From Planctomycetota bacterium (GTDB lineage: Bacteria; Planctomycetota; B15-G4): DNA of 64,000 nt. Position 1 is the stretch's first letter. Each line of letters opens with the position of its first letter. The notes below the pieces were generated by a model. The model saw nothing but the letters and a program-made list of their open reading frames with translations, was not told where the DNA came from and ran no database searches. Location of the stretch: contig JAJDEP010000014.1 in assembly GCA_029259715.1 (NCBI GenBank), positions 62,001 to 126,000 of the forward strand, in the 5' to 3' direction. The translations under genes and the position numbers were made by a program. Positions 39,356 through 48,077 of the stretch are shown here, one piece after another.

Positions 39356-39947
39356 CCGAACCATCCCTCCTGAAGAAGCCGACGGCCCGCTCCGCGCCCT
39401 CTATGACGCCGCGGAGAAGCGCGCCGGCAAGGTCTTCGGCATCCTGCGCATCCAGAGCCAGAACCCCGCCGTGCTGCGGGCCTCGATGCAGCTTTACCAA
39501 AGCGTGATGTTGGGTCCATCCCCCCTCGCCCGTTCCGAGCGCGAGGCCATGGCGGTGGTGGTCAGCCGGGCCAACGACTGCTTCTACTGAGTGAAGGCCC
39601 ACGAGGCCGACCTCCGTGCCGAGGTCGAAAAAGAACTGCTCGAAGACGGGATCGCCGCCTTGCCGGCCGCCCAGCAAGCCGCCGACCTGGCCACGGACCT
39701 CGCGGCCCAGGGCAGCGAGGCCGCGCTCCACCCGCGCCTGCGGGCGCTGCTGCAGTTCGCCGAGCGCCTGACCCTGGCCCCGGGCGACTTCCGCGAAGAG
39801 CATCTGGCCCCGCTGCGCGACGTGGGCCTCGACGACCGGGCCCTCCACGACGCGGCCCAGGTGGTCAGCTACTTCTGCTACATCAACCGCATCGCCGACG
39901 GCCTCGGCGTCGACCTCGAACCCGAGATGGGCTCACCGCCCGACTGA
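39345..39947 (+). CDS. AhpD/carboxymuconolactone-decarboxylase-like peroxidase-related protein, candidate selenoprotein (in-frame TGA at 39588-39590 read as Sec)
   Basis: Two ORFs in the same frame separated only by TGA: ...SEREAMAVVVSRANDCFY-[TGA]-VKAHEADLRAEV...; family core motif CxxC-x3-H expected exactly here, TGA replaces second Cys. Confidence 0.82.
39608..39627 (+). promoter_or_regulatory. Candidate bacterial SECIS element
   Basis: CGACCTC-cgtgcc-GAGGTCG, perfect 7-bp stem, 6-nt loop with G at loop position 2; loop starts 24 nt after the UGA. Confidence 0.65.
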
Positions 39948-40571
39948 CGGCCCCGGCGGACCGGAGTGGACGCGATGGCCGAACGGCGCCGCCCCGATGA
40001 CGGCCGCCTCGGCGTCCGCCAACTCGACGAAGCGCGCCTCGACGAGGTCGTCCGGGAAGGCCTGCCGGGCGAGGTCGACGAACATCTCGCCGTGCCGGGC
40101 CTCGGCCTGTTCGAGCGCCCGGTAGAGCGGGTGCAGCGTGGCGAGCGCGTCGCAGGCGATCAGGCAGGTGAAGCGTTCGTGCGAGCGCAGTTCGATCAGG
40201 GTCGAGACCATCAGCGCGTCGAGGTAGGGGTCGCCCCCGCGTCGCGTATCGGCGGCGGCCCTGTGCAGCCCCTCGGCGTAGGGACTGGGCGCGTCGGGAC
40301 GCAGGGCCTCGCCGCGCTCGGTCAACTCACGCACCACGCGGTGCAGGTGCTCGGTCTCCTCGCGCACCAGGCCGGCCAGCGCCAGCGCCAGCCCGGGCCG
40401 GTGCACGTTGCGGCGCAGCAGCGTCATGGCCGACGCGGCCGCCTTCAGCTCGCAGTGGGCGTGATCGCTGAGCAGTTCCCCGATGTTCATGGCCGCGGCC
40501 GGCGCCCACGTGTCCGGGGTGTCCGCGTGCAGACGGAACACGCCGGTGGCGCCGTCCGTTGTCCCGTCCAT
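39933..40571 (-). CDS. miaE: tRNA-(ms2io6A)-hydroxylase MiaE-like
   Basis: LLSDHAHCELKAAASAMTLLRRN; LVREETEHLHRVVRELTERG; DALMVSTLIELRSHERF; ALEQAEARHGEMFVDLA. Confidence 0.85.
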   Translation of the reverse strand: MDGTTDGATGVFRLHADTPDTWAPAAAMNIGELLSDHAHCELKAAASAMTLLRRNVHRPGLALALAGLVREETEHLHRVVRELTERGEALRPDAPSPYAEGLHRAAADTRRGGDPYLDALMVSTLIELRSHERFTCLIACDALATLHPLYRALEQAEARHGEMFVDLARQAFPDDLVEARFVELADAEAAVIGAAPFGHRVHSGPPGPSVGR

Positions 40572-40585
40572 GACGCCCGGCGCCA

Positions 40586-41062
40586 TCAGCGGCCCTCGCA
40601 CGACGGGCCACCGTCCGCGGGGCGCTCGCCGGACGGCCGCATTTCAGCCGGGCTCCCGCCCGCGGCGTCCCCGTTCACCGACTCGCTGCTCGCCGTCTCC
40701 CCGCTCGCCGCGCCTCCGCTGGAGGGTCGCGCGGCGTCGGCCGGCACCTCCACGAGCACCCGGCCGCCCTGCTCCCGCGCCGCAAAGAGCGGGATCGACG
40801 CGCCCGGCGCCATCTCGCACTCACCCGTGGCCAGGTCGAAGCGCCACAGGTGCCATGAGCAGGTGATGCCGCCCGGGTCGAGCAGGCCATCCGAGAGGTC
40901 GGCCTGCTGATGCGGGCACAGCGCGCCGAAGGCCGACAGCCGCCCCCCCTGGCGGGCGACCGCGACGGCCACGCCCGCGATCAGTCGGCTCAGCACCTCT
41001 CCCTCGCCGAGGTCCGCCGCAGCGCAGAAATCGTGCAGAGTTCCGGGGGCGGGGGGCGGCAT
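40586..41062 (-). CDS. Rieske [2Fe-2S] ferredoxin-like protein
   Basis: ALCPHQQADLSDGLLDPGGITCSWHLWRFDLATGEC (CxH...CxxH). Confidence 0.88.
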   Translation of the reverse strand: MPPPAPGTLHDFCAAADLGEGEVLSRLIAGVAVAVARQGGRLSAFGALCPHQQADLSDGLLDPGGITCSWHLWRFDLATGECEMAPGASIPLFAAREQGGRVLVEVPADAARPSSGGAASGETASSESVNGDAAGGSPAEMRPSGERPADGGPSCEGR

Positions 41063-41125
41063 GGCGGGGGCACGGGTCCGGTTTGGCGAGGCGTCGGATC
41101 GACGTGGGGCTGCTAAGATCATGGC

Positions 41126-41728
41126 ATGAATGACGACCTCGCGCCCGGGGCCACCCCCGACCCCCACTCCGCCACCCTCAGCCGCTCCGCTGCCTTCGCC
41201 GGCACGCGCCGCGTCTTCCTCTTCGGCGACATCAACGCCGCGGTGGCCGAGCGGGTGGTGAACCAGCTGCTCGAGTTCACCGAGCGTGACCCGGGCGAGC
41301 CCATCGACCTGCTGATCAACTCGGTGGGCGGCGACGTCGAGGCGGCCTGCGCCATCGTCAACGCCATGCACGGCATCCCCAGCCGGGTGAACACCGTCTG
41401 CATGGGCTTCGCCCAGAGCGCCGCCTGCATCATCCTCATGGCCGGCACCGGCGTGCGCACCGCCTTCGAGAACTCGGTGCTGCTGATCCACCGCATGGTC
41501 TGGGACGAGACCCACACCGACCACGACGGCGAGGAGCAGTACCTGCCGCCGCCCGACGAGAAATACGTCGAGTTGTGTCGCCGCCTGGAGAATGCCTACC
41601 TGGGACGCTTCCTCGATCACGACGCCCTGTGGGCCGAGAAGTCCATCCCCACGGCCCTCGACATGTCGACGGACGACGCGCTGCGGCTCGGCGTCATCGA
41701 CGGGGTGATCTTCCTCAACCAGGCCTGA
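41126..41728 (+). CDS. ClpP-like serine protease
   Basis: RRVFLFGDINAAVAERVVNQLLEF; LINSVGGDVEAACAIVNAM; CMGFAQSAACIILMAG; SVLLIHRMVW. Confidence 0.9.
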   Translation: MNDDLAPGATPDPHSATLSRSAAFAGTRRVFLFGDINAAVAERVVNQLLEFTERDPGEPIDLLINSVGGDVEAACAIVNAMHGIPSRVNTVCMGFAQSAACIILMAGTGVRTAFENSVLLIHRMVWDETHTDHDGEEQYLPPPDEKYVELCRRLENAYLGRFLDHDALWAEKSIPTALDMSTDDALRLGVIDGVIFLNQA

Positions 41729-41868
41729 CGGGCACACGGGCAGGCCACGGGCGGGGTCACAGGGAGGCTCAGCCGACCCGCAAATCGGGCGATCGGGCTA
41801 CAGCCTGACCGGCCGACTTCCGACACATCGTGTAGACTCCTCCGTTCCCCTTCCCCCCAGCGCAAGCC

Positions 41869-43083
41869 ATGCTCCGCAAGGCCATCAAGCAGTTCCAACT
41901 CGGCGTCAAGAACCCCATCCAGGGCGCCCGCATCCTCGCCTCCGAGGCCAAGATGCGCGCCGGCATCCGCACGCTGCGCAGCGTCGAGATGGCGGTCACC
42001 TGGATCTGCAACCTCGACTGCGACTTCTGCTACGCCGAAGACCTGATGAAGGCGCAGAAGAAGCCGCCCCACATGCCGGTGGAGGAGGTGCGCCGGATCA
42101 TGCAGGAGGCCCACGACCTCGGCATGATCCACGTCAACATCACCGGCGGCGAGCCGATGGTGCGCAAGGACATCTACGACGTCGTCGACGCCGTGCCCAA
42201 GGACGTGGTCGTCTCCCTCGTGACCAACAGCACCCTGCTGACCGAGGAGAAGGTCGACAAGCTCAAGGACGCCGGGCTCTCCACGATCCAGATGAGCTAC
42301 GGCAGCTACTACCACGACAGCTTCAAGCGCGACCTCGCCCGTTACTGCGTGAGCAAGGGCATCTCGGTCACGCTCTCGGTGGTGAACATCGCGTCCGAGC
42401 GCGCGAACATCGAAGCCGCCTTCGCCATGGCCGAGGAGGACGACTTCTCGGTGCTGTTCAACTACCCGATGATCTACAAGAACGTCGGGCTCGACAGCGA
42501 GTTCTACTGGAAGATGCGCTACCACCCGCGCTGCCGCGAGGACAACATGTTCTGGAGCGGCAAGGATCGCTGCCCGGCCGGCACGCACAAGGTCTACGTC
42601 ACCAACGACGGCGACGTCATGACCTGCGACCGCATCCACGCCATCTACGGCAACGTGAACGACGAGCCGCTGGCCGACATCCACAAGCGCATGTACGACA
42701 AGTTCATCCAGCACAAGTCGTTCTGCCTGCTCGAGACCTGCGACAAGCAGTGGCTCAAGAACAACGAGAAGGCGGGCCGCAACTACTCCACCGACCTGCT
42801 CGGCACCCGCAGCGATCCCTTCAACGTGTTCGAGGGGACGCCGCTCATGGAGGGCTCCGTGGAGGGCTCGACCATGGCCAAGGAGATCCACGCCGCCCGG
42901 CTGGCCTCGGCGAAGCCCGACCTGGGCGAGCCGCAGACCAGCGGCAACGGTGCTGCCAACGGCAACGGTGCCGCGAATGGCAGCGCTCCCAACGGCAAGG
43001 GGTCGACCAACGGCAGCGAGGCCGCGACGCCGGACGCCCAGGCTTCCGACACGCCCTCGCCGAGCGAGACGCCCTCGGCCTAG
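41869..43083 (+). CDS. Radical SAM protein with low-complexity C-terminal tail
   Basis: TWICNLDCDFCYAEDLM (CxxxCxxC); HVNITGGEPMVRKD; C-terminal CPAG...TCDR...SFCLLETC SPASM-like cysteines; GNGAANGNGAANGS tail. Confidence 0.9.
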   Translation: MLRKAIKQFQLGVKNPIQGARILASEAKMRAGIRTLRSVEMAVTWICNLDCDFCYAEDLMKAQKKPPHMPVEEVRRIMQEAHDLGMIHVNITGGEPMVRKDIYDVVDAVPKDVVVSLVTNSTLLTEEKVDKLKDAGLSTIQMSYGSYYHDSFKRDLARYCVSKGISVTLSVVNIASERANIEAAFAMAEEDDFSVLFNYPMIYKNVGLDSEFYWKMRYHPRCREDNMFWSGKDRCPAGTHKVYVTNDGDVMTCDRIHAIYGNVNDEPLADIHKRMYDKFIQHKSFCLLETCDKQWLKNNEKAGRNYSTDLLGTRSDPFNVFEGTPLMEGSVEGSTMAKEIHAARLASAKPDLGEPQTSGNGAANGNGAANGSAPNGKGSTNGSEAATPDAQASDTPSPSETPSA

Positions 43084-43089
43084 TCGCCG

Positions 43090-43848
43090 TCAGGCGGGTC
43101 GATCCCCAAGGGCTTCGACGGCGTCGAGCACCTCTTCCGCCGGGCCCCGCAGGACCAGATCCACGCTGCCGGACGCCGGCGTCTCGTCGGGATTGACCTC
43201 GACGGTGAAAGCGCCGTGATCGCGGGCCACGTCCACGAGGGAGGCGGCCGGGTGCACCACTGCCGATGTGCCCGCGACGATGAACAGTTCGCACTCCGCC
43301 GCGGCCAGCGACCGCTCCAGCGCGTCCGGCGGGATGGCCTCGCCGAACCACACCACGCCGGGCCGCAGCAGCCCGCCGCAGTAGGGACACGGCGGTGGTA
43401 CGGCCTCCAGCGGCGCGGTGTCGTCCCACCAACTGCCGGGCGAGGCGTCGCAGTTCTCCCAGCAGCGCACCTCCCAGATCGAACCGTGGAAGCGCACGAC
43501 ATTCTCGGTGTCCGCGCGCTCGTGCAGGCCGTCGACGTTCTGGGTCACGAGGGTGAAGTCGTCGAGCGAGCGGCTCCACGACGCGATCACCTCGTGGGCG
43601 CGATTGGGAGCGCACATGGCGAGCTGCTGGCGGCGCCAGTCGTACCAGGCCCACACGCCGGCCGGGTCGCGGGCGAAGGCGTCGGGCGTGGCCATGTCCG
43701 TTGCGCGCTTGCCCTTCCACAGGCCGCCCATGCCGCGGAAGCTCGGCACCCCGCTGGCCACCGACACGCCGGCGCCGGTGAGCACGGTGGTGCGCGGGTG
43801 TGCGGCCAGGCGTTCGGCCAGCACCGCCACGCTGCCTGCATCGCTCAC
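43090..43848 (-). CDS. NAD-dependent deacylase, Sir2 family
   Basis: VLTGAGVSVASGVPSFRG; LVTQNVDGLHERA; FHGSIWEVRC; CPYCGGLLRPGVVWFGE; VVAGTSAVVHPAA. Confidence 0.93.
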   Translation of the reverse strand: MSDAGSVAVLAERLAAHPRTTVLTGAGVSVASGVPSFRGMGGLWKGKRATDMATPDAFARDPAGVWAWYDWRRQQLAMCAPNRAHEVIASWSRSLDDFTLVTQNVDGLHERADTENVVRFHGSIWEVRCWENCDASPGSWWDDTAPLEAVPPPCPYCGGLLRPGVVWFGEAIPPDALERSLAAAECELFIVAGTSAVVHPAASLVDVARDHGAFTVEVNPDETPASGSVDLVLRGPAEEVLDAVEALGDRPA

Positions 43849-45383
43849 CGCAGGAAGCTCATCATCGGATCGATGCGCAGGTGCCATGCGAGCATGGGAC
43901 CGCCGAACACCCTGAGGACCACCTCGCTGCCCGCGGGCGGCGGTCCGTAGGACGCGATGGGCAACACGCGCAGGGCCTGGCGCCCCGGCTCGAGCAGGAT
44001 GCGCTCTTCGTCCACCGGCTTCCCGGCGATGGTGCGCACCATGGTGTAGACCTGGCGCTGCTTGGTCGGGTTCATGACCACGAGCACCTGGGAAAAGAGG
44101 CCGTCCGCCGGCCCCTTGGCGACGAAGACCCGGTGCGACCGCTCCAACGCGTCCCAGGGCACGTCGGGACGCCCCACCACTTCCAGGCGCGGGTCGACGG
44201 TCACCCCGCGCCACGCCGCGATGCGCAACGCGCGCACCGGCAGACCCCCGAAGGCCGTCCACAGCGGCAGCGTGGACTCCTCTCCGGGCTGCAATTGCAC
44301 GTCTTGACGGGCCAGCTCCTGTCCACGGCCGTCGAGGGCGATGAGCCGCACCGGCTCAAGCTGATCGGAGCCGTTGGCCAGGCGCAGGTGCGGCCACAGG
44401 CCGAAGCCCGTCGGGGGCACGAAGGGGATCAGGCGCTCGGCGAGCGGGCCGCCCTCCGCCAGGTGCTGCACACTCCACTCGGGCCACGCGCCCTCGCGGC
44501 GATCGCGGCCGTCGGTCCGCGGTGAGAGCAGGGACGTGTAGACGCCCCCCACCCCGCGACCGAACAAGTCCGACACCACCAGGTACTCGTCGACGGTGTG
44601 GGCGTAGGTGAAGACGTCCACCGCGGCCAGGCGGCGGGGCAGGCCGCCCTTGGCCCGCGCGACGGGCATGGTCACCGCGAACAGTTCGTGGCCGCGGGCG
44701 AAGGCCACCACGGCGTCGTCGTCCGCAGCGCTCGCGTAGAGGGTCAGGATGATGCGCTCGAAGCCGAGCGCGCGGGCCTCGTCGTATTCGTCGAGGTCGT
44801 AGATCTGCGGGATGAAGCGCTGCGCCAGGTCGGGATAGCCCGTCGCCAGCGCCGCCCAGCCCGCCTGGGCCCGGCCCTTCACGTCGACGACCACGTCGAG
44901 GCCTGCGTGCCCGCGCAACCAATCAGCGAGGGCGGGCAGGTCGATGTGGGTCAGCCCGCGGTTCGAGCGGGCCGCCCGGAATTCGGCCCGCGACAGGATC
45001 CGCGGCCTCTCGCTCAGCAGCGTCTCGGGCGCGATGTCCCAGTCGTGGAAGAGCACAAGGTGCCCGTCGCTCGTCCAGGAGAGGTCGAGCTCGACCAGCG
45101 AGTGCCCCCGGGCGAGGCTCTCGTCGAGGGCCTCGAGACTGTTGCTGCCGGCGACCCCGGCGACCTCGCCGCCGGCGTGGGCCACGTAGCGCGGTGGACG
45201 CTCGGGCGCGGCCGGCGCCCGGACTGCCGGGGCCGCTTCGTCGTCCGGTGCGGTGGACGTGGCCGTGGTGGCCGTGGCCGCAGCTGTGGCAGGGGCTGTG
45301 AGAGACAGCGAGGCGACCACGGCCCACAGCAGTCCCCCGGCGGCGGTGATGATCGGCAAGAAGGGGTATCGGATACTCTGCAT
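43845..45383 (-). CDS. Glycerophosphodiester phosphodiesterase family protein with C-terminal accessory domain(s)
   Basis: YVAHAGGEVAGVAGSNSLEALDESLARGHSLVELDLSWTSDGHLVLFHDWD; signal peptide; ATGA/GTGA-type coupling to sir2 gene. Confidence 0.85.
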   Translation of the reverse strand: MQSIRYPFLPIITAAGGLLWAVVASLSLTAPATAAATATTATSTAPDDEAAPAVRAPAAPERPPRYVAHAGGEVAGVAGSNSLEALDESLARGHSLVELDLSWTSDGHLVLFHDWDIAPETLLSERPRILSRAEFRAARSNRGLTHIDLPALADWLRGHAGLDVVVDVKGRAQAGWAALATGYPDLAQRFIPQIYDLDEYDEARALGFERIILTLYASAADDDAVVAFARGHELFAVTMPVARAKGGLPRRLAAVDVFTYAHTVDEYLVVSDLFGRGVGGVYTSLLSPRTDGRDRREGAWPEWSVQHLAEGGPLAERLIPFVPPTGFGLWPHLRLANGSDQLEPVRLIALDGRGQELARQDVQLQPGEESTLPLWTAFGGLPVRALRIAAWRGVTVDPRLEVVGRPDVPWDALERSHRVFVAKGPADGLFSQVLVVMNPTKQRQVYTMVRTIAGKPVDEERILLEPGRQALRVLPIASYGPPPAGSEVVLRVFGGPMLAWHLRIDPMMSFLR

Positions 45384-45439
45384 CGTGGGCGGGCACGGCT
45401 CCTGGTGGCCCCCGGACGATCCATGATCCAGCAGGGCCG

Positions 45440-48070
45440 ATGAGCTTGCAATCCGCACCGCCGCCGCCGCCGAGCGCCGCCCCCGCAGGAGCTGCCCCCG
45501 CCAGCGCCTCAGGCTCTTCCGAGAGTCTCGTAGGGCGCCTGGTGGGAGCCGCCCTCTTCGTGGCGCTGCTTGCCGCCCAGGAACGCCGCATCCTCGGTGA
45601 GTTGGAGCCCCCGGCCCTGCCGCCAATGCTCAATAGCTTCGCCCTGCCCCTGCTCCTGGCAGGCCTGACCCTGTTCCTCCGGGAGCGCACGGCGTGGGTG
45701 TTGCTGGGCCTGCTCGGTGTGCTGCTGTCGGCGATGTTCACCTTCGACATGGGTGCGCTGCGCTACTTCCGCCAGCCGGTGGGACTGGAGATGGCGGCGG
45801 CCCTGCCGCAGATGGTCGACGCCTCGGAGAGCGCCAGCACCCTCGCCTCGCCCCTCGAGTGGGCCTACACCGGCATCTTCGCCATGCTCGGGCTGATCGG
45901 ATGGCTCGCGGCCCGGCGACGCGGAGCCGGCCGCCCCGGACTTCGGCGCCTCGTCGCCCTGGCCTGCCTCGTCACCGCCGCCATCCCCCTCGGGCCGACG
46001 CTGCAGATCCAACGCCAGCCCCGCTCCATCTTCGATCTCGAGAACCCCGGCACCCGCTTCGCCCGCGAGCACGGCCTGGGCCCCTACCACCTCTGGGACG
46101 CCGTCGACTCGCTGCGCCGCCGCTTCTCCCGAGCGAGCCCCGACCCCGAGCGCATGGACCTCATCGGCGCCGTGTTCGCCCACAAGAAGTCGCTCAACGA
46201 CATCACCAGCCCCTTCGCCGGACTCGCCCGCGGGCGCAATGTGATCCTCGTGCAGCTCGAAGCCGTGCAACAGTTCGCCCTCGACCACGTCGGTCCCGAG
46301 GGGCCGACCATGCCCTTCCTGCGCAGCCTCTCCGCGCAGCACCTGGGCTTCGCCGACTGCATGGACTCGACGCGCATCGGACGCACCTCCGACGGCGAGT
46401 TCGTGGTGCTCACCGGCCTGCTGCCCCACCCCCGGGCCGCCGTGGCGCTGACCTACCCCGACAACGACTGGATCGCCCTGCCCAAGCTCCTGGCCGACGA
46501 CGGCTACGCGACCCTCTCGTTGCACGCCTTCCGCCCCGACTTCTGGAATCGCGTGGTGACCCACCCCGCGTACGGCATCGAATCGATGCGCTTCCAGCAG
46601 ACCTTCAAGCCCGGGCGCAACCTCGCCTGGGGCCTCTCCGACGAGGAGTTCTTCCCCCAGGCCGCGGTCAAGCTAGCCGGCGTCGAGCGACCCTTCATGG
46701 CGCTGCTGATCTCGCTCAGCTCGCACCACCCGTTCAACGTCGTGCCCAAGGAGCTGCTCGGGCGCGAAACCGGCATGCCCGCCAGCTCCATGGTCGAGGG
46801 CTACCTGCGCCTGTGCCACTACACCGACCAGGCGCTGGAAGGCTTCTTCGCTGCGCTGTCGGAGCAGGGGCTGCTGCAGGACAGCGTCATCGTCATCTAC
46901 GGCGACCACGACGCCGGCCTCGACGCCGACTCGCGCGCCGCGGTGGCCGAGATCCTCGGCCGCGACCTCGATCACCCCCGCGAGGACAAAGTGCCCCTGG
47001 TCATCGCCCTGCCCGGGGAGGAGGCCTTCCTCGCCGAGCATCGCGACGCCGTGGTCGACACGGTCGGCGGACTGCACGACATCACGCCCACCGTCCTGCA
47101 CCTGCTCGGCCGTGAGATCCCCGAGGGCCTGTTCGGCACGCACCTGTTCGTGCCCACCGAGCGACGGGACGTGCTGCCCCTGCATCGCGGTGGGTTCGTG
47201 GCCGAGGGTCGCGTCCACTCGCCCCTCGACTCGCGCAGCGGCTCCTCCCCCGAGGACATCGCGCAGATCGACGAGTGGGCCCGGGCGAGCTGGGCGGCCG
47301 AACAGCTGGCGGCCACCATCATCGAGTACGACGCCCAGCGCACGGCCCGCGCGAGCCGGCCCGGCCAGAATGCCGACGCCCTGCTGGCCCAGGCCCAACG
47401 CGGCGGGCGCCCCGAGTCCATCGACCCGTGGACCGTTCAGCGCGAAGACCTGAGCGACATCCCCGCCGGCCCCTGGGGACAGCGCTCGGTGTCGATCGGC
47501 ATCCCCTCGTCGCGTATGGGGTTCGCCCTCGAGCTGCAGCTGCGCAACGACGGCGCCGGGCCCGCGCGCTACCGCGTCGAGAGCCGCGGACGTGCCGGCA
47601 ACGCCCTCGCCGTGCAGACCGGCGTCGCCCAACCGGGCGTGACCGACATCGTGGTCGTCCCCGTGGACCCGCCCGGCGCCGACGAGCTCGCGGCCTACGC
47701 CGTCATCGACCACGAGCCCGGCCTGCGCCCGCGGGGCTCGCTCAAGCACGCCTTCGGCCCGGACGTCCGCCCGGTGGAGACGCAGCTGAGCCGGCGCACG
47801 GTGGTCAGCGGCCCCGGCGCGCAGATCGATAAAGTCCACGTGTTGGTGGTGAACCCGACCGGCCGCCCGGCCCGCACCACGGTGCGCTTGATCGTCGGCG
47901 GCGCGACGGTGCGCCAGCGCCCGGTGAATCTGCCCCCCGCCGCCTTCGGCGCCGTGATGCTGCCGTTGCCCGAGAACGCCCAGGCCACCGACATCGAGAT
48001 CGTGGTGGAGGGCGACCCGGTCGCCGTCACCTGGGTGCGCTACGACCGCGACGCGGTTCCGTTCCGCTGA
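45440..48070 (+). CDS. LTA-synthase-like sulfatase-superfamily membrane protein (phosphoglycerol transferase-like)
   Basis: N-terminal TM helices; NVILVQLEAVQQFALD; RIGRTSDGEFVVLTGLLP; YATLSLHAFRPDFWNR; HHPFN; VIYGDHDAGL. Confidence 0.88.
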   Translation: MSLQSAPPPPPSAAPAGAAPASASGSSESLVGRLVGAALFVALLAAQERRILGELEPPALPPMLNSFALPLLLAGLTLFLRERTAWVLLGLLGVLLSAMFTFDMGALRYFRQPVGLEMAAALPQMVDASESASTLASPLEWAYTGIFAMLGLIGWLAARRRGAGRPGLRRLVALACLVTAAIPLGPTLQIQRQPRSIFDLENPGTRFAREHGLGPYHLWDAVDSLRRRFSRASPDPERMDLIGAVFAHKKSLNDITSPFAGLARGRNVILVQLEAVQQFALDHVGPEGPTMPFLRSLSAQHLGFADCMDSTRIGRTSDGEFVVLTGLLPHPRAAVALTYPDNDWIALPKLLADDGYATLSLHAFRPDFWNRVVTHPAYGIESMRFQQTFKPGRNLAWGLSDEEFFPQAAVKLAGVERPFMALLISLSSHHPFNVVPKELLGRETGMPASSMVEGYLRLCHYTDQALEGFFAALSEQGLLQDSVIVIYGDHDAGLDADSRAAVAEILGRDLDHPREDKVPLVIALPGEEAFLAEHRDAVVDTVGGLHDITPTVLHLLGREIPEGLFGTHLFVPTERRDVLPLHRGGFVAEGRVHSPLDSRSGSSPEDIAQIDEWARASWAAEQLAATIIEYDAQRTARASRPGQNADALLAQAQRGGRPESIDPWTVQREDLSDIPAGPWGQRSVSIGIPSSRMGFALELQLRNDGAGPARYRVESRGRAGNALAVQTGVAQPGVTDIVVVPVDPPGADELAAYAVIDHEPGLRPRGSLKHAFGPDVRPVETQLSRRTVVSGPGAQIDKVHVLVVNPTGRPARTTVRLIVGGATVRQRPVNLPPAAFGAVMLPLPENAQATDIEIVVEGDPVAVTWVRYDRDAVPFR

Positions 48071-48077
48071 TCGCCCG

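Noticed and set aside
39588-39590. TGA as a nonsense mutation making two gene fragments (pseudogene)
   Set aside because: It sits exactly at the conserved redox Cys, the frame continues with family-like sequence, and a hairpin follows at SECIS distance; Sec is the better explanation, although a Cys-to-stop mutation cannot be formally excluded.
43090-43848. Sir2 deacylase as part of a defence system
   Set aside because: Intact canonical GAGVS, TQNVDGLH and zinc-ribbon CxxC motifs indicate an ordinary protein deacylase.
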